Notes: a model not told the origin generated them from the letters alone. A stretch of 64,000 nucleotides of DNA from Oscillospiraceae bacterium (GCA_902762875.1 CACWPS010000004.1:1-64000); one strand, 5' to 3'. Numbered from the stretch's first letter, positions 1 to 8,004 are shown. Numbers and translations are program-made.

Positions 1-53
1 ATAACACCGATTTTAAATTCTGCACTATAAACTTTGTTTTTTCTTTTACCCAT
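1..53 (-). CDS. IS3-family transposase OrfA, N-terminal fragment cut by window edge
   Basis: Only the first 17 codons lie in the window. They read MGKRKNKVYSAEFKIGV, which resembles the start of IS3/IS150-type OrfA proteins, whose N-terminal helix-turn-helix binds the element ends. A good Shine-Dalgarno sequence (GGAGGTGCA on the minus strand, around 61-69) precedes the ATG. That site lies inside a hairpin (58-97), an arrangement often seen in IS3-type elements and thought to limit transposase translation from read-through RNA. The family call rests on a short peptide plus the hairpin, so it is moderately sure. Whether the element is intact cannot be seen. Confidence 0.6.
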   Translation of the reverse strand, partial: MGKRKNKVYSAEFKIGV

Positions 54-57
54 AAAA

Positions 58-97
58 ATATGCACCTCCAAAAGTGTCTAACTTTTGGGGTGCATAT
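58..97. repeat. Terminal-region hairpin of the IS3-type element
   Basis: ATATGCACC (58-66) pairs with GGTGCATAT (89-97), and the inner CCAAAAGT/ACTTTTGG extends the stem. The structure covers the transposase Shine-Dalgarno site. Similar hairpins sit just inside the ends of IS150-group elements. The exact outer end of the element, probably near 110-126, could not be fixed. Confidence 0.55.
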
Positions 98-451
98 CAT
101 TTTGTCATGTCTACTTTTAGTTTACAACTTCACCGTAATGGGTTGCCTTTTTTGCAAATTCTTGATTTGTTCACAATTATGGATTATAATATATGTCTGA
201 CAAGTGATGATTTATTTAATCACAAATAAATTTTATTGTTGAATTTGGAAACCGTTTGAGCAGGAATGAACAAAGGAGCATAACCCTTTTATCAACGGAA
301 ATGCTAACAATTATCTAAAAACGAAGGTTAATACACCTTATTGTTAGCTGATAAAAGGCAGTTTTCATACAACTCGGAATTAGTGAGAAACCCTTGATTT
401 TACTGGATTTGTTGCACTTTCTTAGTGGTCGCAAAACCGATTCTGGGGGTA
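98..451. mobile_element. Right-hand remnant of an integrated element, no gene seen
   Basis: This AT-rich stretch of about 350 bases lies between the IS3-type end and the tRNA-Arg 3' fragment. I see no convincing gene on either strand. A minus-strand reading frame across it runs through the tRNA fragment and is an artefact. Its position suggests it is the distal end of a tRNA-integrated element whose body lies left of the window. This is inference from the tRNA fragment, since no integrase is visible. Confidence 0.35.
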
Positions 452-496
452 CTCCTAAGCGGTAGGTCGGAGGTTCGAATCCTCTCGGGAACGCCA
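452..496 (+). other. 3' fragment of tRNA-Arg(CCT), probable attachment site (att)
   Basis: The sequence from the anticodon loop (CTCCTAA, anticodon CCT) through the 3' anticodon strand GCGGT, the T arm with loop TTCGAAT, and the 3' acceptor strand CGGGAAC followed by GCCA is a normal tRNA 3' half. No 5' half is found upstream: there is no GTTCCCG acceptor strand, and the bases before CTCCTAA do not pair with GCGGT. A fragment of this kind is what remains at the distal junction when a tyrosine-integrase element inserts into the 3' part of a tRNA gene. tRNA-Arg(CCT) is a common target. The full gene would be left of the window. Confidence 0.7.
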
Positions 497-535
497 AACG
501 AAAATCCGTTCTCGTAAGAGGGCGGATTTTCGTTT
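496..535 (+). terminator. Hairpin directly after the tRNA-Arg fragment
   Basis: A perfect 13-bp stem, AAACGAAAATCCG (496-508) with CGGATTTTCGTTT (523-535), starts at the final A of the tRNA CCA. It probably was the terminator of the original tRNA gene. The following U tract is weak. Confidence 0.6.
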
Positions 536-660
536 GTATTATTCATTATTAAATATTCATTTCTTCAATATTCATTTAATAAAGAACGGATTTTCAAACG
601 AATAATGAATATTTAAGTCGCCTTCGGCTAATGAATAATGAATAATTTTTTAATCTGCTT
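536..660. repeat. AT-rich inverted/direct repeats around AATAATGAATATT
   Basis: ATTCATTATTAAATATTCATT (about 540-560) is partly complementary to GAATAATGAATATTTAAG (about 600-617), and AATGAATAATGAATAATT follows (630-647) with a small GTCGCCTTCGGC hairpin between. The stretch has no open frame. It looks like a decayed intergenic repeat, and it may fold in the leader of the downstream membrane protein gene. Confidence 0.4.
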
Positions 661-770
661 CACTCTTCGCTAAATTAGCCTTTGATACTCTCGCGTCAAA
701 GCGGCATATTAGTTTATTTTTCTTATAAACGGTTAAACTAAGGGTAAAGCTGTTTTTGAGGATGAGGATT

Positions 771-1628
771 TTGAATAAAAAATCAGGCGTTGTTTTAGTA
801 ACCGATTTACTTAGCTTTATAGCGGGCGGAATTATTTATTCGGTCGCAGTTTTGCTTTTTCTTTCGGCTAATGAGATTTCACCCGGAGGTATTACGGGTA
901 TTGCAACGGTGCTTAATTACCTTTTTATGCTGCCCATAGGCACAGTAATGTTTTTGCTTAACATACCTATACTTATAATAGGGTTTATAAAGCTCGGCGG
1001 GATTTTTATTTTAAAAACCACGGTTTCCACGGTTATTATTTCGATAATACTTGATATAACCGAGGCTTTTTTGCCTGCGGTTACTATAGACCCCGTATTG
1101 GCATCGGTTTTCGGCGGGCTCTTAATGGGGCTTGGTATAAGCATATTTATGCTAAGAGGGGCCACAACAGGCGGAGTTGACATTATAGCAAAGCTTATCA
1201 ACCGCAGATTTCAGCATATGACGGTGGGCAGGCTTATGCTTCTTGCCGACGCTATTGTGGTGGCTATCTCGGCGTTTGCATACAAAAATATTGAAAGCGC
1301 CCTTTACTCGGTTATCGCTCTTTACGCCTCGTCGAGGGTTATAGATATGATGCTTTACGGAGCAGATAAGGGCAAAATAATTTATATTATAACCGAAAAA
1401 TCGCAGGAAATATCCCGTGAGGTTATGTCCCTTGTGAAAAGGGGAATTACCGTAATCGGTGTGACGGGGGCTTACACGGGCAGACGGCTTAATATGCTTA
1501 TGTGTACCGTAAGGCGCAACGAGGTTTCCGCCGTATGCCGACTTGCACGGGAGAACGATAAAAACGCCTTTATAGTTATAGCCGAGGCAGGGGAAATTTT
1601 AGGTGAGGGTTTTAAACCTAATGTGTAA
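771..1628 (+). CDS. YitT-family integral membrane protein (DUF161/DUF2179)
   Basis: A membrane protein of about 285 residues. Five or six hydrophobic segments fill the first two thirds, including the family-typical segment ANEISPGGITGIATVLNY near the N-terminus and GATTGGVDIIAKL in the middle. The last 85 residues (from about KIIYIITEKS) form the soluble DUF2179 domain, which has an ACT-like fold. The family is widespread in Firmicutes and its transport function is not established. Several starts are possible: TTG 756, ATG 762 or TTG 771. I chose TTG 771 because GAGG at 758-761 is well spaced for it. It is probably monocistronic, since nrdD has its own promoter. Confidence 0.85.
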   Translation: MNKKSGVVLVTDLLSFIAGGIIYSVAVLLFLSANEISPGGITGIATVLNYLFMLPIGTVMFLLNIPILIIGFIKLGGIFILKTTVSTVIISIILDITEAFLPAVTIDPVLASVFGGLLMGLGISIFMLRGATTGGVDIIAKLINRRFQHMTVGRLMLLADAIVVAISAFAYKNIESALYSVIALYASSRVIDMMLYGADKGKIIYIITEKSQEISREVMSLVKRGITVIGVTGAYTGRRLNMLMCTVRRNEVSAVCRLARENDKNAFIVIAEAGEILGEGFKPNV

Positions 1629-1668
1629 AACGCACTAAAAAATATTTTTAAATTGTTGAAAAAGATAC

Positions 1669-1696
1669 TTGATATTTCAAGAAATTGTGGTATAAT
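1669..1696 (+). promoter_or_regulatory. Promoter of nrdD-nrdG
   Basis: TTGATA (1669-1674), 16-bp spacer, TATAAT (1691-1696), about 70 bp before the nrdD start codon. A partly palindromic ACAAGATATTGTGT (1710-1723) just downstream resembles one NrdR box (consensus near ACACTATATATTGT). NrdR normally uses two boxes and I see only one, so the operator reading is tentative. Confidence 0.55.
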
Positions 1697-1767
1697 AGAC
1701 TATGCTTTAACAAGATATTGTGTATTGAAAAGCCGAACACCAAAATTTCGGCGGGAGGTAAAAAGAG

Positions 1768-3945
1768 ATGAAAATAATTAAAAGAAGCGGCGCAGAGGTT
1801 GATTTTGACGCTAAAAAAATTGAAATAGCGGTTAAAAAGGCCAACGAAAGCGTTGTCCCCAGCGAGCGTATGTCGGATATTCAGATAAAGCGCATTGCCG
1901 AGGATGTTGAAAGTGCAGCAATGAATGTCAACAGGTCTTTGGGCGTTGAGGAAATACAAGATATGGTAGAGGACCAGATTATGAATCAGCGTGCCTTCAG
2001 CGTTGCACGCCGTTACATAACCTACCGCTATCAGCGTGCCCTTGTAAGAAAGTCCAACACTACAGACGAGCAGATTTTAAGCCTTATCGAATGTAACAAC
2101 GAGGAAGTAAAGCAGGAGAATTCCAATAAAAACCCCACTGTAAACAGCGTTCAGCGTGACTATATGGCGGGCGAGGTAAGCAAGGATATAACAAAGCGCC
2201 TGCTTCTTGATACGGATATTGTTGAGGCCCACGAGCAGGGACTTATCCATTTCCACGATGCGGATTATTTCGCACAGCATATGCACAACTGCGACCTTGT
2301 AAATCTTGAGGATATGCTCCAAAACGGCACCGTTATAAGCGGTACACTTATTGAAAAGCCCCATAGCTTTTCCACCGCCTGTAACATTGCCACCCAGATT
2401 ATAGCGCAGGTTGCTTCCTGCCAGTACGGCGGTCAGAGCATCAGCCTTACGCACTTGGCTCCCTTTGTGGATATAAGCCGTAAAAAGATTTATGGCGAGG
2501 TTTGTGATGAATTCCGTGAAATAGGTATGCAGGTTGACGAGGAAAAGGCAAGGGAAATCACCGAAAAACGCCTTTTAAAGGAAATTTCAAAGGGCGTTCA
2601 GATGATACAGTATCAGGTTGTCACCCTTATGACCACAAACGGTCAGGCTCCCTTCGTAACTGTATTTATGTACCTTAACGAGGCAAAGAACGAGCAGGAG
2701 AAGAACGACTTAGCGCTTATTATAGAAGAGGTTTTAAGACAGCGTTATCAGGGCGTTAAAAACGAAAAGGGCGTTTGGATTACCCCTGCCTTCCCGAAGC
2801 TTATCTATGTGCTTGAGGAGGACAATGTAACCGAGGGCAGTAAGTATTGGTATTTAACAAAGCTTGCCGCAAAATGCACCGCAAAGAGAATGGTGCCCGA
2901 TTACATTTCCGAAAAGGTAATGCTTAAAAACAAAATAGATAAAAACGGCGAGGGTCATTGCTACACCTGTATGGGCTGCCGCAGCTTCTTAACCCCTTAT
3001 GTAGACGAAAACGGCAAGGCTAAGTATTACGGCCGCTTTAATCAGGGTGTTGTAACCGTAAACCTTGTGGATATAGGTCTTTCTGCCGAAAAGGATATGG
3101 ATAAATTCTGGCAGATTTTTGACAGCCGTATGGAGCTTTGCCACAGAGCTTTACAGGCACGCCATGAGCGCCTTACGGGTACGGTTTCGGACGCCGCTCC
3201 CATACTTTGGCAGTACGGCGCACTTTTAAGACTTAAAAAGGGCGAGACCATAGACAAATATCTGCACGGCGGATATTCCACCCTTTCCCTCGGCTATGCG
3301 GGACTTTGGGAATGTGTTTACAGTATGATAGGCAAGAAGCTCACCGAACCCGAGGGCGAGGAATTCGGCCTCCAAATTATGAAGAAGCTTAACGAATACA
3401 CCGCCAAGTGGAAAGCGGCGGAGAATATTGATTATTCCCTCTACGGCACTCCCCTTGAAAGCACAACCTATAAATTTGCAAAATCCCTGCAAAAGCGTTT
3501 CGGCACCATAAAGGGCGTGACCGACAGGAACTATATAACCAACAGCTACCATGTTCATGTAACAGAGGATATTGACGCCTTTGATAAGCTGGCACTTGAG
3601 TCTAAGTTTCAGGCCCTGTCCCCCGGCGGAGCTATCTCCTATGTTGAAGTGCCCAATATGCAGAACAATCTTGATGCGGTGCTTTCGGTTATGCAGTTTA
3701 TTTACGATAATATTATGTATGCCGAGCTCAACACCAAGAGCGATTTCTGCCATAACTGCGGTTATGACGGTGAAATTGAGATTAAGGAAAACAAGGACGG
3801 AAAGCTTGTGTGGTGCTGTCCTAACTGCGGTAATACCGATCAGGACAAAATGAATGTTGCCCGCCGCACCTGCGGTTATATCGGCACCCAGTTCTGGAAT
3901 CAGGGCAGAACACAGGAAATTAAGGAAAGAGTACTGCACCTGTAA
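1768..3945 (+). CDS. nrdD: Anaerobic ribonucleoside-triphosphate reductase, large subunit
   Basis: This glycyl-radical enzyme reduces ribonucleoside triphosphates to dNTPs under anaerobiosis, with formate as reductant in the studied class III enzymes. At 725 residues it is normal length. It shows an N-terminal ATP-cone (MKIIKRSGAEVDFDAKKIE, to about residue 92), the catalytic barrel, and two zinc Cys pairs near the C-terminus (CHNCG and CPNCG). The glycyl-radical motif RRTCGYIG is at about 699-706, followed by WNQGRTQEIKERV. The Shine-Dalgarno sequence GGGAGG lies 9 bases before the ATG. It is followed after 65 bp by its activase nrdG, with a hairpin between the two genes. This is likely the main anaerobic dNTP route. 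Confidence 0.97.
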   Translation: MKIIKRSGAEVDFDAKKIEIAVKKANESVVPSERMSDIQIKRIAEDVESAAMNVNRSLGVEEIQDMVEDQIMNQRAFSVARRYITYRYQRALVRKSNTTDEQILSLIECNNEEVKQENSNKNPTVNSVQRDYMAGEVSKDITKRLLLDTDIVEAHEQGLIHFHDADYFAQHMHNCDLVNLEDMLQNGTVISGTLIEKPHSFSTACNIATQIIAQVASCQYGGQSISLTHLAPFVDISRKKIYGEVCDEFREIGMQVDEEKAREITEKRLLKEISKGVQMIQYQVVTLMTTNGQAPFVTVFMYLNEAKNEQEKNDLALIIEEVLRQRYQGVKNEKGVWITPAFPKLIYVLEEDNVTEGSKYWYLTKLAAKCTAKRMVPDYISEKVMLKNKIDKNGEGHCYTCMGCRSFLTPYVDENGKAKYYGRFNQGVVTVNLVDIGLSAEKDMDKFWQIFDSRMELCHRALQARHERLTGTVSDAAPILWQYGALLRLKKGETIDKYLHGGYSTLSLGYAGLWECVYSMIGKKLTEPEGEEFGLQIMKKLNEYTAKWKAAENIDYSLYGTPLESTTYKFAKSLQKRFGTIKGVTDRNYITNSYHVHVTEDIDAFDKLALESKFQALSPGGAISYVEVPNMQNNLDAVLSVMQFIYDNIMYAELNTKSDFCHNCGYDGEIEIKENKDGKLVWCCPNCGNTDQDKMNVARRTCGYIGTQFWNQGRTQEIKERVLHL

Positions 3946-3960
3946 TATTGAATCTTAAAC

Positions 3961-3982
3961 GGGACGGTGTTCTCACCGTCCC
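3961..3982 (+). terminator. Hairpin between nrdD and nrdG
   Basis: A perfect 9-bp stem, GGGACGGTG-TTCT-CACCGTCCC, followed by a broken U run. It probably acts as a partial terminator or RNA stabiliser that lowers nrdG expression relative to nrdD. This is inferred from its position. Confidence 0.6.
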
Positions 3983-4010
3983 AAACTTATATTTTTTCGG
4001 TGATTAAGGA

Positions 4011-4550
4011 ATGAATTACGCGGCGTTAAAAAAATTTGATATTGCAAACGGCCCCGGCGTCAGGGTTTCGCTTTTTGTAAGCGGCTGTCGCCATCACTGC
4101 AAAAACTGCTTTAACCGTGAGGCTTGGGACTTTGATTACGGAAAGCCCTTTACGGCGGATACCGAAGAAGAAATACTGACAGAGCTTGACAAGGACTATA
4201 TAAAGGGTTTATCACTTTTAGGCGGCGAGCCCTTTGAGCCTGAAAACCGCGGGGCTTTAACGGCGTTACTGAAAAAGGTTAAACAAAGAAATCCCGAAAA
4301 GCCCGTTTGGTGTTATACCGGCTTTGAGTTTGAAAAGCTTACAGACCCTACCGCTGTAGAAATGCTGTCCCTAATCGATGTTTTGGTGGACGGAAAATTT
4401 GTTGAAGAGCTTAAAAGCCTCGACCTTATTTTCAGGGGCTCTTCCAATCAGCGTATATTAGATGTGAAAAGGTCCCTAAAAGCAGGGGAAGCGGTATGGC
4501 TTGAAGGGGTCTGGCGCAGAAAAATGGGCTCAGGAAATATTTATGAATAG
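4011..4550 (+). CDS. nrdG: Anaerobic ribonucleotide reductase-activating protein
   Basis: This radical SAM activase uses a [4Fe-4S] cluster and S-adenosylmethionine to install the glycyl radical on NrdD. The cluster motif CxxxCxxC is visible as CRHHCKNC (Cys26, Cys30, Cys33). The GGEP-type SAM-binding motif follows as LSLLGGEPFEPENR (about residues 66-79), and the C-terminus is compact. At 179 residues it is typical. It follows nrdD in the same direction. A 12-bp gap then leads to dut, so nrdD-nrdG-dut may form a deoxynucleotide operon. Confidence 0.95.
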   Translation: MNYAALKKFDIANGPGVRVSLFVSGCRHHCKNCFNREAWDFDYGKPFTADTEEEILTELDKDYIKGLSLLGGEPFEPENRGALTALLKKVKQRNPEKPVWCYTGFEFEKLTDPTAVEMLSLIDVLVDGKFVEELKSLDLIFRGSSNQRILDVKRSLKAGEAVWLEGVWRRKMGSGNIYE

Positions 4551-4562
4551 GAAGTTGTTACA

Positions 4563-5006
4563 ATGGTAAAGGTTAATTTTAAAAAGCTCGATAAGAACGC
4601 ACACCCGCCTACATACGGCTCTCAGTTTGCCGCAGGAGCGGATTTGTATGCTTTAACAGGCGGTGAAACTGTGCGTTTTGCCCCCGGTGAGACTAAAATG
4701 ATTCGCACGGGTCTTGCGGTGGAAATACCCGAGGGTTATGCGGGGCTTATCTATGCCCGCAGCGGAATTGCCACAAAAAGGGGACTTGCCCCGGCAAACA
4801 AGGTCGGCGTTATTGACAGCGACTATAGAGGAGAGGTTATGGTATCCCTCCATAATCATTCGGGCGCAGAGCAGGAAATAACCGACGGCGAGCGTATAGC
4901 ACAGCTTGTGATAGCCCCGTTTTTAGCGGCGGAGTTCTGCGAAGCCGAAGAGCTTTCGGATACAGTACGCGGCGAAGGCGGCTTTGGCTCAACGGGTAAA
5001 AAATAA
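4563..5006 (+). CDS. dut: dUTP diphosphatase (dUTPase)
   Basis: Hydrolyses dUTP to dUMP and pyrophosphate, which keeps uracil out of DNA and supplies dUMP for dTMP. It is a 147-residue trimeric-type dUTPase with the five conserved motifs in order: AAGADLYAL, ARSGIATKRG, GVIDSDYRGE, ERIAQLVI and the C-terminal arm RGEGGFGSTGKK. It starts 12 bp after nrdG, which fits a shared role in dNTP supply. Phages also carry dut, and a phage-derived cassette begins right after it. The tight linkage to nrdG, and the terminator that separates it from the cassette, favour a host gene. Confidence 0.95.
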   Translation: MVKVNFKKLDKNAHPPTYGSQFAAGADLYALTGGETVRFAPGETKMIRTGLAVEIPEGYAGLIYARSGIATKRGLAPANKVGVIDSDYRGEVMVSLHNHSGAEQEITDGERIAQLVIAPFLAAEFCEAEELSDTVRGEGGFGSTGKK

Positions 5007-5019
5007 ATACAAACTGATT

Positions 5020-5062
5020 TAAGAGGACTGCTTTATGGTTTTCCATACGGCAGTCTTTTTTG
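5020..5062 (+). terminator. Terminator after dut
   Basis: GGACTGC (about 5025-5031) pairs with GCAGTCT (5050-5056) and is followed by a run of six T. It closes the nrdD-nrdG-dut unit. Confidence 0.75.
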
Positions 5063-5179
5063 TTTTGCAGACAGAAAATTTTTTAAAGTGGTTTACAAAA
5101 TACCGTTTTATATCTTTCTGTATATAAAGGTAGAGGGGGTAGTCTGCCTTAAATACAATACAGGAAGGATGAAAAGCTT

Positions 5180-6235
5180 ATGATTTATATCAAAGTAAAT
5201 GAAAACGGAACACTGCATACCTTTGACTCCACGGTTTCGGACAGCGTAAAATACGAAACGGTAAAATTTGATTTCCCGAATAGCTGGGAGGGCTGCACCA
5301 AAACAGCGGTATTCAGGGGCGAAAACCGGAAGCTTATCGTGATTTTAAACAGCGGCGGCGATTTGTGCACCGGAGAGGACGAGTGCTATATACCCTACGA
5401 GGTAATCAAGTCACCCGAATTTACCGTTTCGGTCTTCGGTATTTTGGGTAACAGCCGAATTACCACCACGCCCGCAGTAATAAGGGTAATACAAAGCGGT
5501 TACGGAGAAGGCGTAGAGCCTGCGAACCCTACTCCCGACGAATACGAACAGCTTATTAGCCTTGCAAACCAAACTAAGGAAATTGCCGAGTCCGTCCGCT
5601 TAGATGCCGATAACGGCGCTTTTAACGGAAAGGACGGCTACACTCCTCAATTGGGTGTTGATTATATCACGATTGACCAAAACACCGAGTATATTTTTGA
5701 CGGAGGAGATGCCGACCAAAGTATACCTACCGTTATAGCGGTAGATGATGAATTTTCCAAAAATTCAAGTGACGCAATAGCAAATAAAACAGTTACGGCT
5801 AAATTTGAATCCACCGATAATGATATATCTGCTATTAATGAGATAATCAGCGGGATGTGGAGCAAAATCTACCCTATCGGCTCAATCTACATATCAGCGG
5901 TGAGCACATCGCCGTCGACCTTGTTCGGCGGCACTTGGGAGCGGATAAAGGATAGATTTTTGCTTGCGGCAGGCGATACTTACACCTTAGGAGCAACAGG
6001 CGGCGAGGCTGCACATACACTTACAGTTGATGAAATGCCAAGCCATAGCCATTATCAAAAAAGACACTGGGGCAGCTCCGGTGATAATAACCTGGCTTAT
6101 ACTTTTGGGGCTGAATTTACTGAAGTACACGAATACGGCTCAAAAATTGAATCAACCCATTTGACCGGCGGCAGTCAGCCCCATAACAATATGCCGCCGT
6201 ATTTAGCGGTTTATGTATGGAAAAGGACAGCTTAA
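5180..6235 (+). CDS. Phage tail fibre/baseplate protein with collar-type C-terminal domain
   Basis: A structural protein of 351 residues. Residues 1 to about 115 form a beta-rich N-terminal domain (MIYIKVNENGTLHTFDS) like those at the base of Firmicutes phage fibres. A short NGKDGYTP collagen-like stretch follows near 150. Residues from about 235 match the tail-collar fold: IYPIGSIYISAVSTSP, FGGTWERIKDRFLLAAG, the conserved DEMPSHSH, and NNMPPYLAVYVWKR at the end. GGAAGG precedes the ATG. It is the first gene of a five-gene phage-type cassette with no capsid, portal or terminase gene, so it is either a prophage remnant or a domesticated unit. Confidence 0.8.
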   Translation: MIYIKVNENGTLHTFDSTVSDSVKYETVKFDFPNSWEGCTKTAVFRGENRKLIVILNSGGDLCTGEDECYIPYEVIKSPEFTVSVFGILGNSRITTTPAVIRVIQSGYGEGVEPANPTPDEYEQLISLANQTKEIAESVRLDADNGAFNGKDGYTPQLGVDYITIDQNTEYIFDGGDADQSIPTVIAVDDEFSKNSSDAIANKTVTAKFESTDNDISAINEIISGMWSKIYPIGSIYISAVSTSPSTLFGGTWERIKDRFLLAAGDTYTLGATGGEAAHTLTVDEMPSHSHYQKRHWGSSGDNNLAYTFGAEFTEVHEYGSKIESTHLTGGSQPHNNMPPYLAVYVWKRTA

Positions 6236-6247
6236 GGAGGTAATTAT

Positions 6248-6571
6248 ATGTCTACAACAATAAAAGTAAAATCGGCAAACCTTTTGCGAAAAGATACTGA
6301 AGAAAATTGGACAAATAAAAATCCTGTATTGAGGCAGGGTGAAGAGGGCTACGAGACCGATACCGGCAGGCGCAAGGTGGGGGACGGCACAACCGCTTGG
6401 AACGAGCTTTTTTATACGGTTGACCAAAGCTACGCCCCCGAAAGCCTAAACGCACAGAGCGGAAAGGCTGTAGCCGAGGCGGTTGCAGAAATTAAGACAG
6501 AACAAAAACGGTTGGCCGATACCGTCGCAGAATTGCAAGCCGCAATAGCCTCATTGACAGGAAATATATAA
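6248..6571 (+). CDS. Small phage fibre-associated protein
   Basis: A protein of 107 residues. The first 55 (LRKDTEENWTNKNPVLRQGE, then GYETDTGRRKVGDGTTAW) match the short beta-strand domain common at the N-terminus of phage receptor-binding and tropism-determinant proteins. The last 40 residues (AEIKTEQKRLADTVAELQAA) form a coiled coil suitable for trimerisation. GGAGG lies 9 bases before the ATG, and the gap from the fibre gene is 12 bp. It is probably an accessory fibre or adaptor. The exact role is not known. Confidence 0.65.
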   Translation: MSTTIKVKSANLLRKDTEENWTNKNPVLRQGEEGYETDTGRRKVGDGTTAWNELFYTVDQSYAPESLNAQSGKAVAEAVAEIKTEQKRLADTVAELQAAIASLTGNI

Positions 6572-6607
6572 AGCGCAGGCTTTAAGGTACTGCGGGGAGG
6601 TGAGAAA

Positions 6608-6880
6608 GTGACAGATGCTTTAATATCAGCGGGTGCGGCGGTGATTGTGGGGGTTCTTTCGCTTGTAGGGGTAATGATAACCAACAGCCGTTCTAACAGC
6701 AAAATGCAGAACGATATAAAAACCGCTCAGGCGGTAACAGAGGAAAAGATAAGCGAGCTTACAAGAGAGGTGCGTATGCATAATGATTTTGCACGGCGAA
6801 TACCTGTTATTGAGGAGCAAATAAGGGTCGCAAATCACCGAGTTGCAGACCTTGAGCAGTTTCACAAACCGAATAATTAG
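6608..6880 (+). CDS. Phage small membrane protein with coiled coil (XhlA/holin-accessory type)
   Basis: A 90-residue protein beginning with GTG after a GGGGAGGTGA ribosome binding site. One transmembrane helix (ALISAGAAVIVGVLSLVGVM) is followed by a charged coiled coil (TREVRMHNDFARRIPVIEEQ). This layout, directly before an amidase and a holin, resembles accessory lysis proteins of Firmicutes phages. No enzymatic motif is visible. Confidence 0.65.
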   Translation: MTDALISAGAAVIVGVLSLVGVMITNSRSNSKMQNDIKTAQAVTEEKISELTREVRMHNDFARRIPVIEEQIRVANHRVADLEQFHKPNN

Positions 6881-6891
6881 GAGGAATAAAA

Positions 6892-7704
6892 ATGGTAGAA
6901 TTAAGAAAAGTTGAATGTCCGAGCGACAAGGTAAAAATCAAGTGTCCGTATGCTATGACCCCAACCCGCATAGTAATACATAACACCGCAAACGATGCAA
7001 GTGCGGAAAATGAAATTTCCTATATGCACAGTAATGACAAAAAGGTCTCTTTCCACTTTGCGGTGGACGATAAGGAAATTGTGCAGGGAATAGAGCTTAA
7101 CCGCAACGCATGGCACGCTACGGACGGCGCAAACGGCAAGGGCAACCGAGAGGGTATAGCTATAGAAATATGCTATTCCAAGTCGGGTGGCGAGCGCTGG
7201 ATAAAAGCGGTAGAAAACGCCGCCGAGCTTACGGCAAGGCTTTTAAAGGACTACGGCTGGGGCATTGACAGGGTTACAAAGCACGCCGATTATACCGATA
7301 AGCATTGCCCCCACAGAATACTTGATGAATATGGCTGGGATAATTTCCTGAAGTTAGTTAAGTCAAAGATGGGAGCAGAAGCTCCAAAAACAAATATTAA
7401 CACAGCCGTTTTAGATTGGCAGAAGGCCGCCATGGCAGACGGCTATAAATTCCCGAAATACGGCGCAGACGGCAAGTGGGGAGCAGAGTGTGAGAGTGTG
7501 GCAAAAGCCGCAATCTGCAAACAGCGCCCGACCTACACCAACAAAAACCTTACAAAAATCATTCAGAATAAGGTCGGAGTAACCGCAGACGGCTTGTTCG
7601 GTGCGAAGACAAAGGCGGCGGTACAGAGCTTCCAGAGAGCTAACGGACTTACCGCCGACGGAGTTGTGGGTATAAACACTTGGAAGAAAATTCTCGGTGT
7701 ATAA
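6892..7704 (+). CDS. N-acetylmuramoyl-L-alanine amidase (phage-type endolysin)
   Basis: Cleaves the amide bond between N-acetylmuramic acid and L-alanine in peptidoglycan. Residues about 15-160 form an Amidase_2 (T7 lysozyme-like) domain with zinc-ligand histidines in IVIHNTAN, FHFAVDD and KHCPHRI. The rest holds two peptidoglycan-binding repeats. The second is clear: NKVGVTADGLFGAKTKAAV, then FQRANGLTADGVVG. There is no signal peptide, so release would need the neighbouring holin. AGGAGG precedes the ATG by 7 bases. Genes on both sides are phage lysis/tail types. Confidence 0.92.
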   Translation: MVELRKVECPSDKVKIKCPYAMTPTRIVIHNTANDASAENEISYMHSNDKKVSFHFAVDDKEIVQGIELNRNAWHATDGANGKGNREGIAIEICYSKSGGERWIKAVENAAELTARLLKDYGWGIDRVTKHADYTDKHCPHRILDEYGWDNFLKLVKSKMGAEAPKTNINTAVLDWQKAAMADGYKFPKYGADGKWGAECESVAKAAICKQRPTYTNKNLTKIIQNKVGVTADGLFGAKTKAAVQSFQRANGLTADGVVGINTWKKILGV

Positions 7705-7722
7705 TTTAAAGGGGGAGTATAT

Positions 7723-7932
7723 ATGAAAATTTCAGCAAACGCAAAAAAATGGCTTAAGGCGGCGGGCACCCGTGCGGTTAAAACCGTGGCGCAGACAGCA
7801 GTTGCGACCATAGGCACATCGGCAGTATTATCGGCGGTGGATTGGAAAATAGTAATCTCCGCCTCACTCCTTGCAGGGCTTCTCTCGGTGCTGACCTCAG
7901 TTGCAGGTTTGCCGGAAGTGAAAGAGGAATAA
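7723..7932 (+). CDS. Phage holin
   Basis: A 69-residue membrane protein with a basic N-terminus (MKISANAKKWLKAAGTRAVK) and two hydrophobic segments (TVAQTAVATIGTSAVLSAV and IVISASLLAGLLSVLTSV), ending in acidic residues. This pattern matches r1t-type class II holins, which permeabilise the membrane so that the amidase reaches the wall. It starts 18 bp after the amidase gene and ends the cassette. A strong terminator follows. Confidence 0.85.
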   Translation: MKISANAKKWLKAAGTRAVKTVAQTAVATIGTSAVLSAVDWKIVISASLLAGLLSVLTSVAGLPEVKEE

Positions 7933-7973
7933 AAATCACTTAGTTAAAAACTTCATAGGTAACCTGAGCCTGA

Positions 7974-8004
7974 TGCCCCGACACGCTGATACGCAGTCGG
8001 GGCA
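7974..8004 (+). terminator. Terminator after the phage-type cassette
   Basis: TGCCCCGAC (7974-7982) pairs perfectly with GTCGGGGCA (7996-8004), followed by CTTTTCTATTTTG. Confidence 0.85.

Noticed and set aside
230..496. Group I intron interrupting tRNA-Arg(CCT) at the anticodon loop
   Set aside because: Such introns are known in this tRNA, but no 5' exon (acceptor strand GTTCCCG, D arm) is found in the preceding 450 bases. An integration-site fragment explains the data better.
3226..3939. Long minus-strand open frame inside nrdD
   Set aside because: It is a shadow of nrdD caused by codon bias. It has no ribosome binding site and no recognisable domains.
4563..5006. dut as part of the phage cassette
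   Set aside because: It is 12 bp from nrdG and separated from the fibre gene by a terminator, so a host dNTP operon is more likely.
5180..7932. A complete prophage
   Set aside because: No integrase, terminase, portal, capsid or replication genes are present, and housekeeping genes flank the cassette on both sides.
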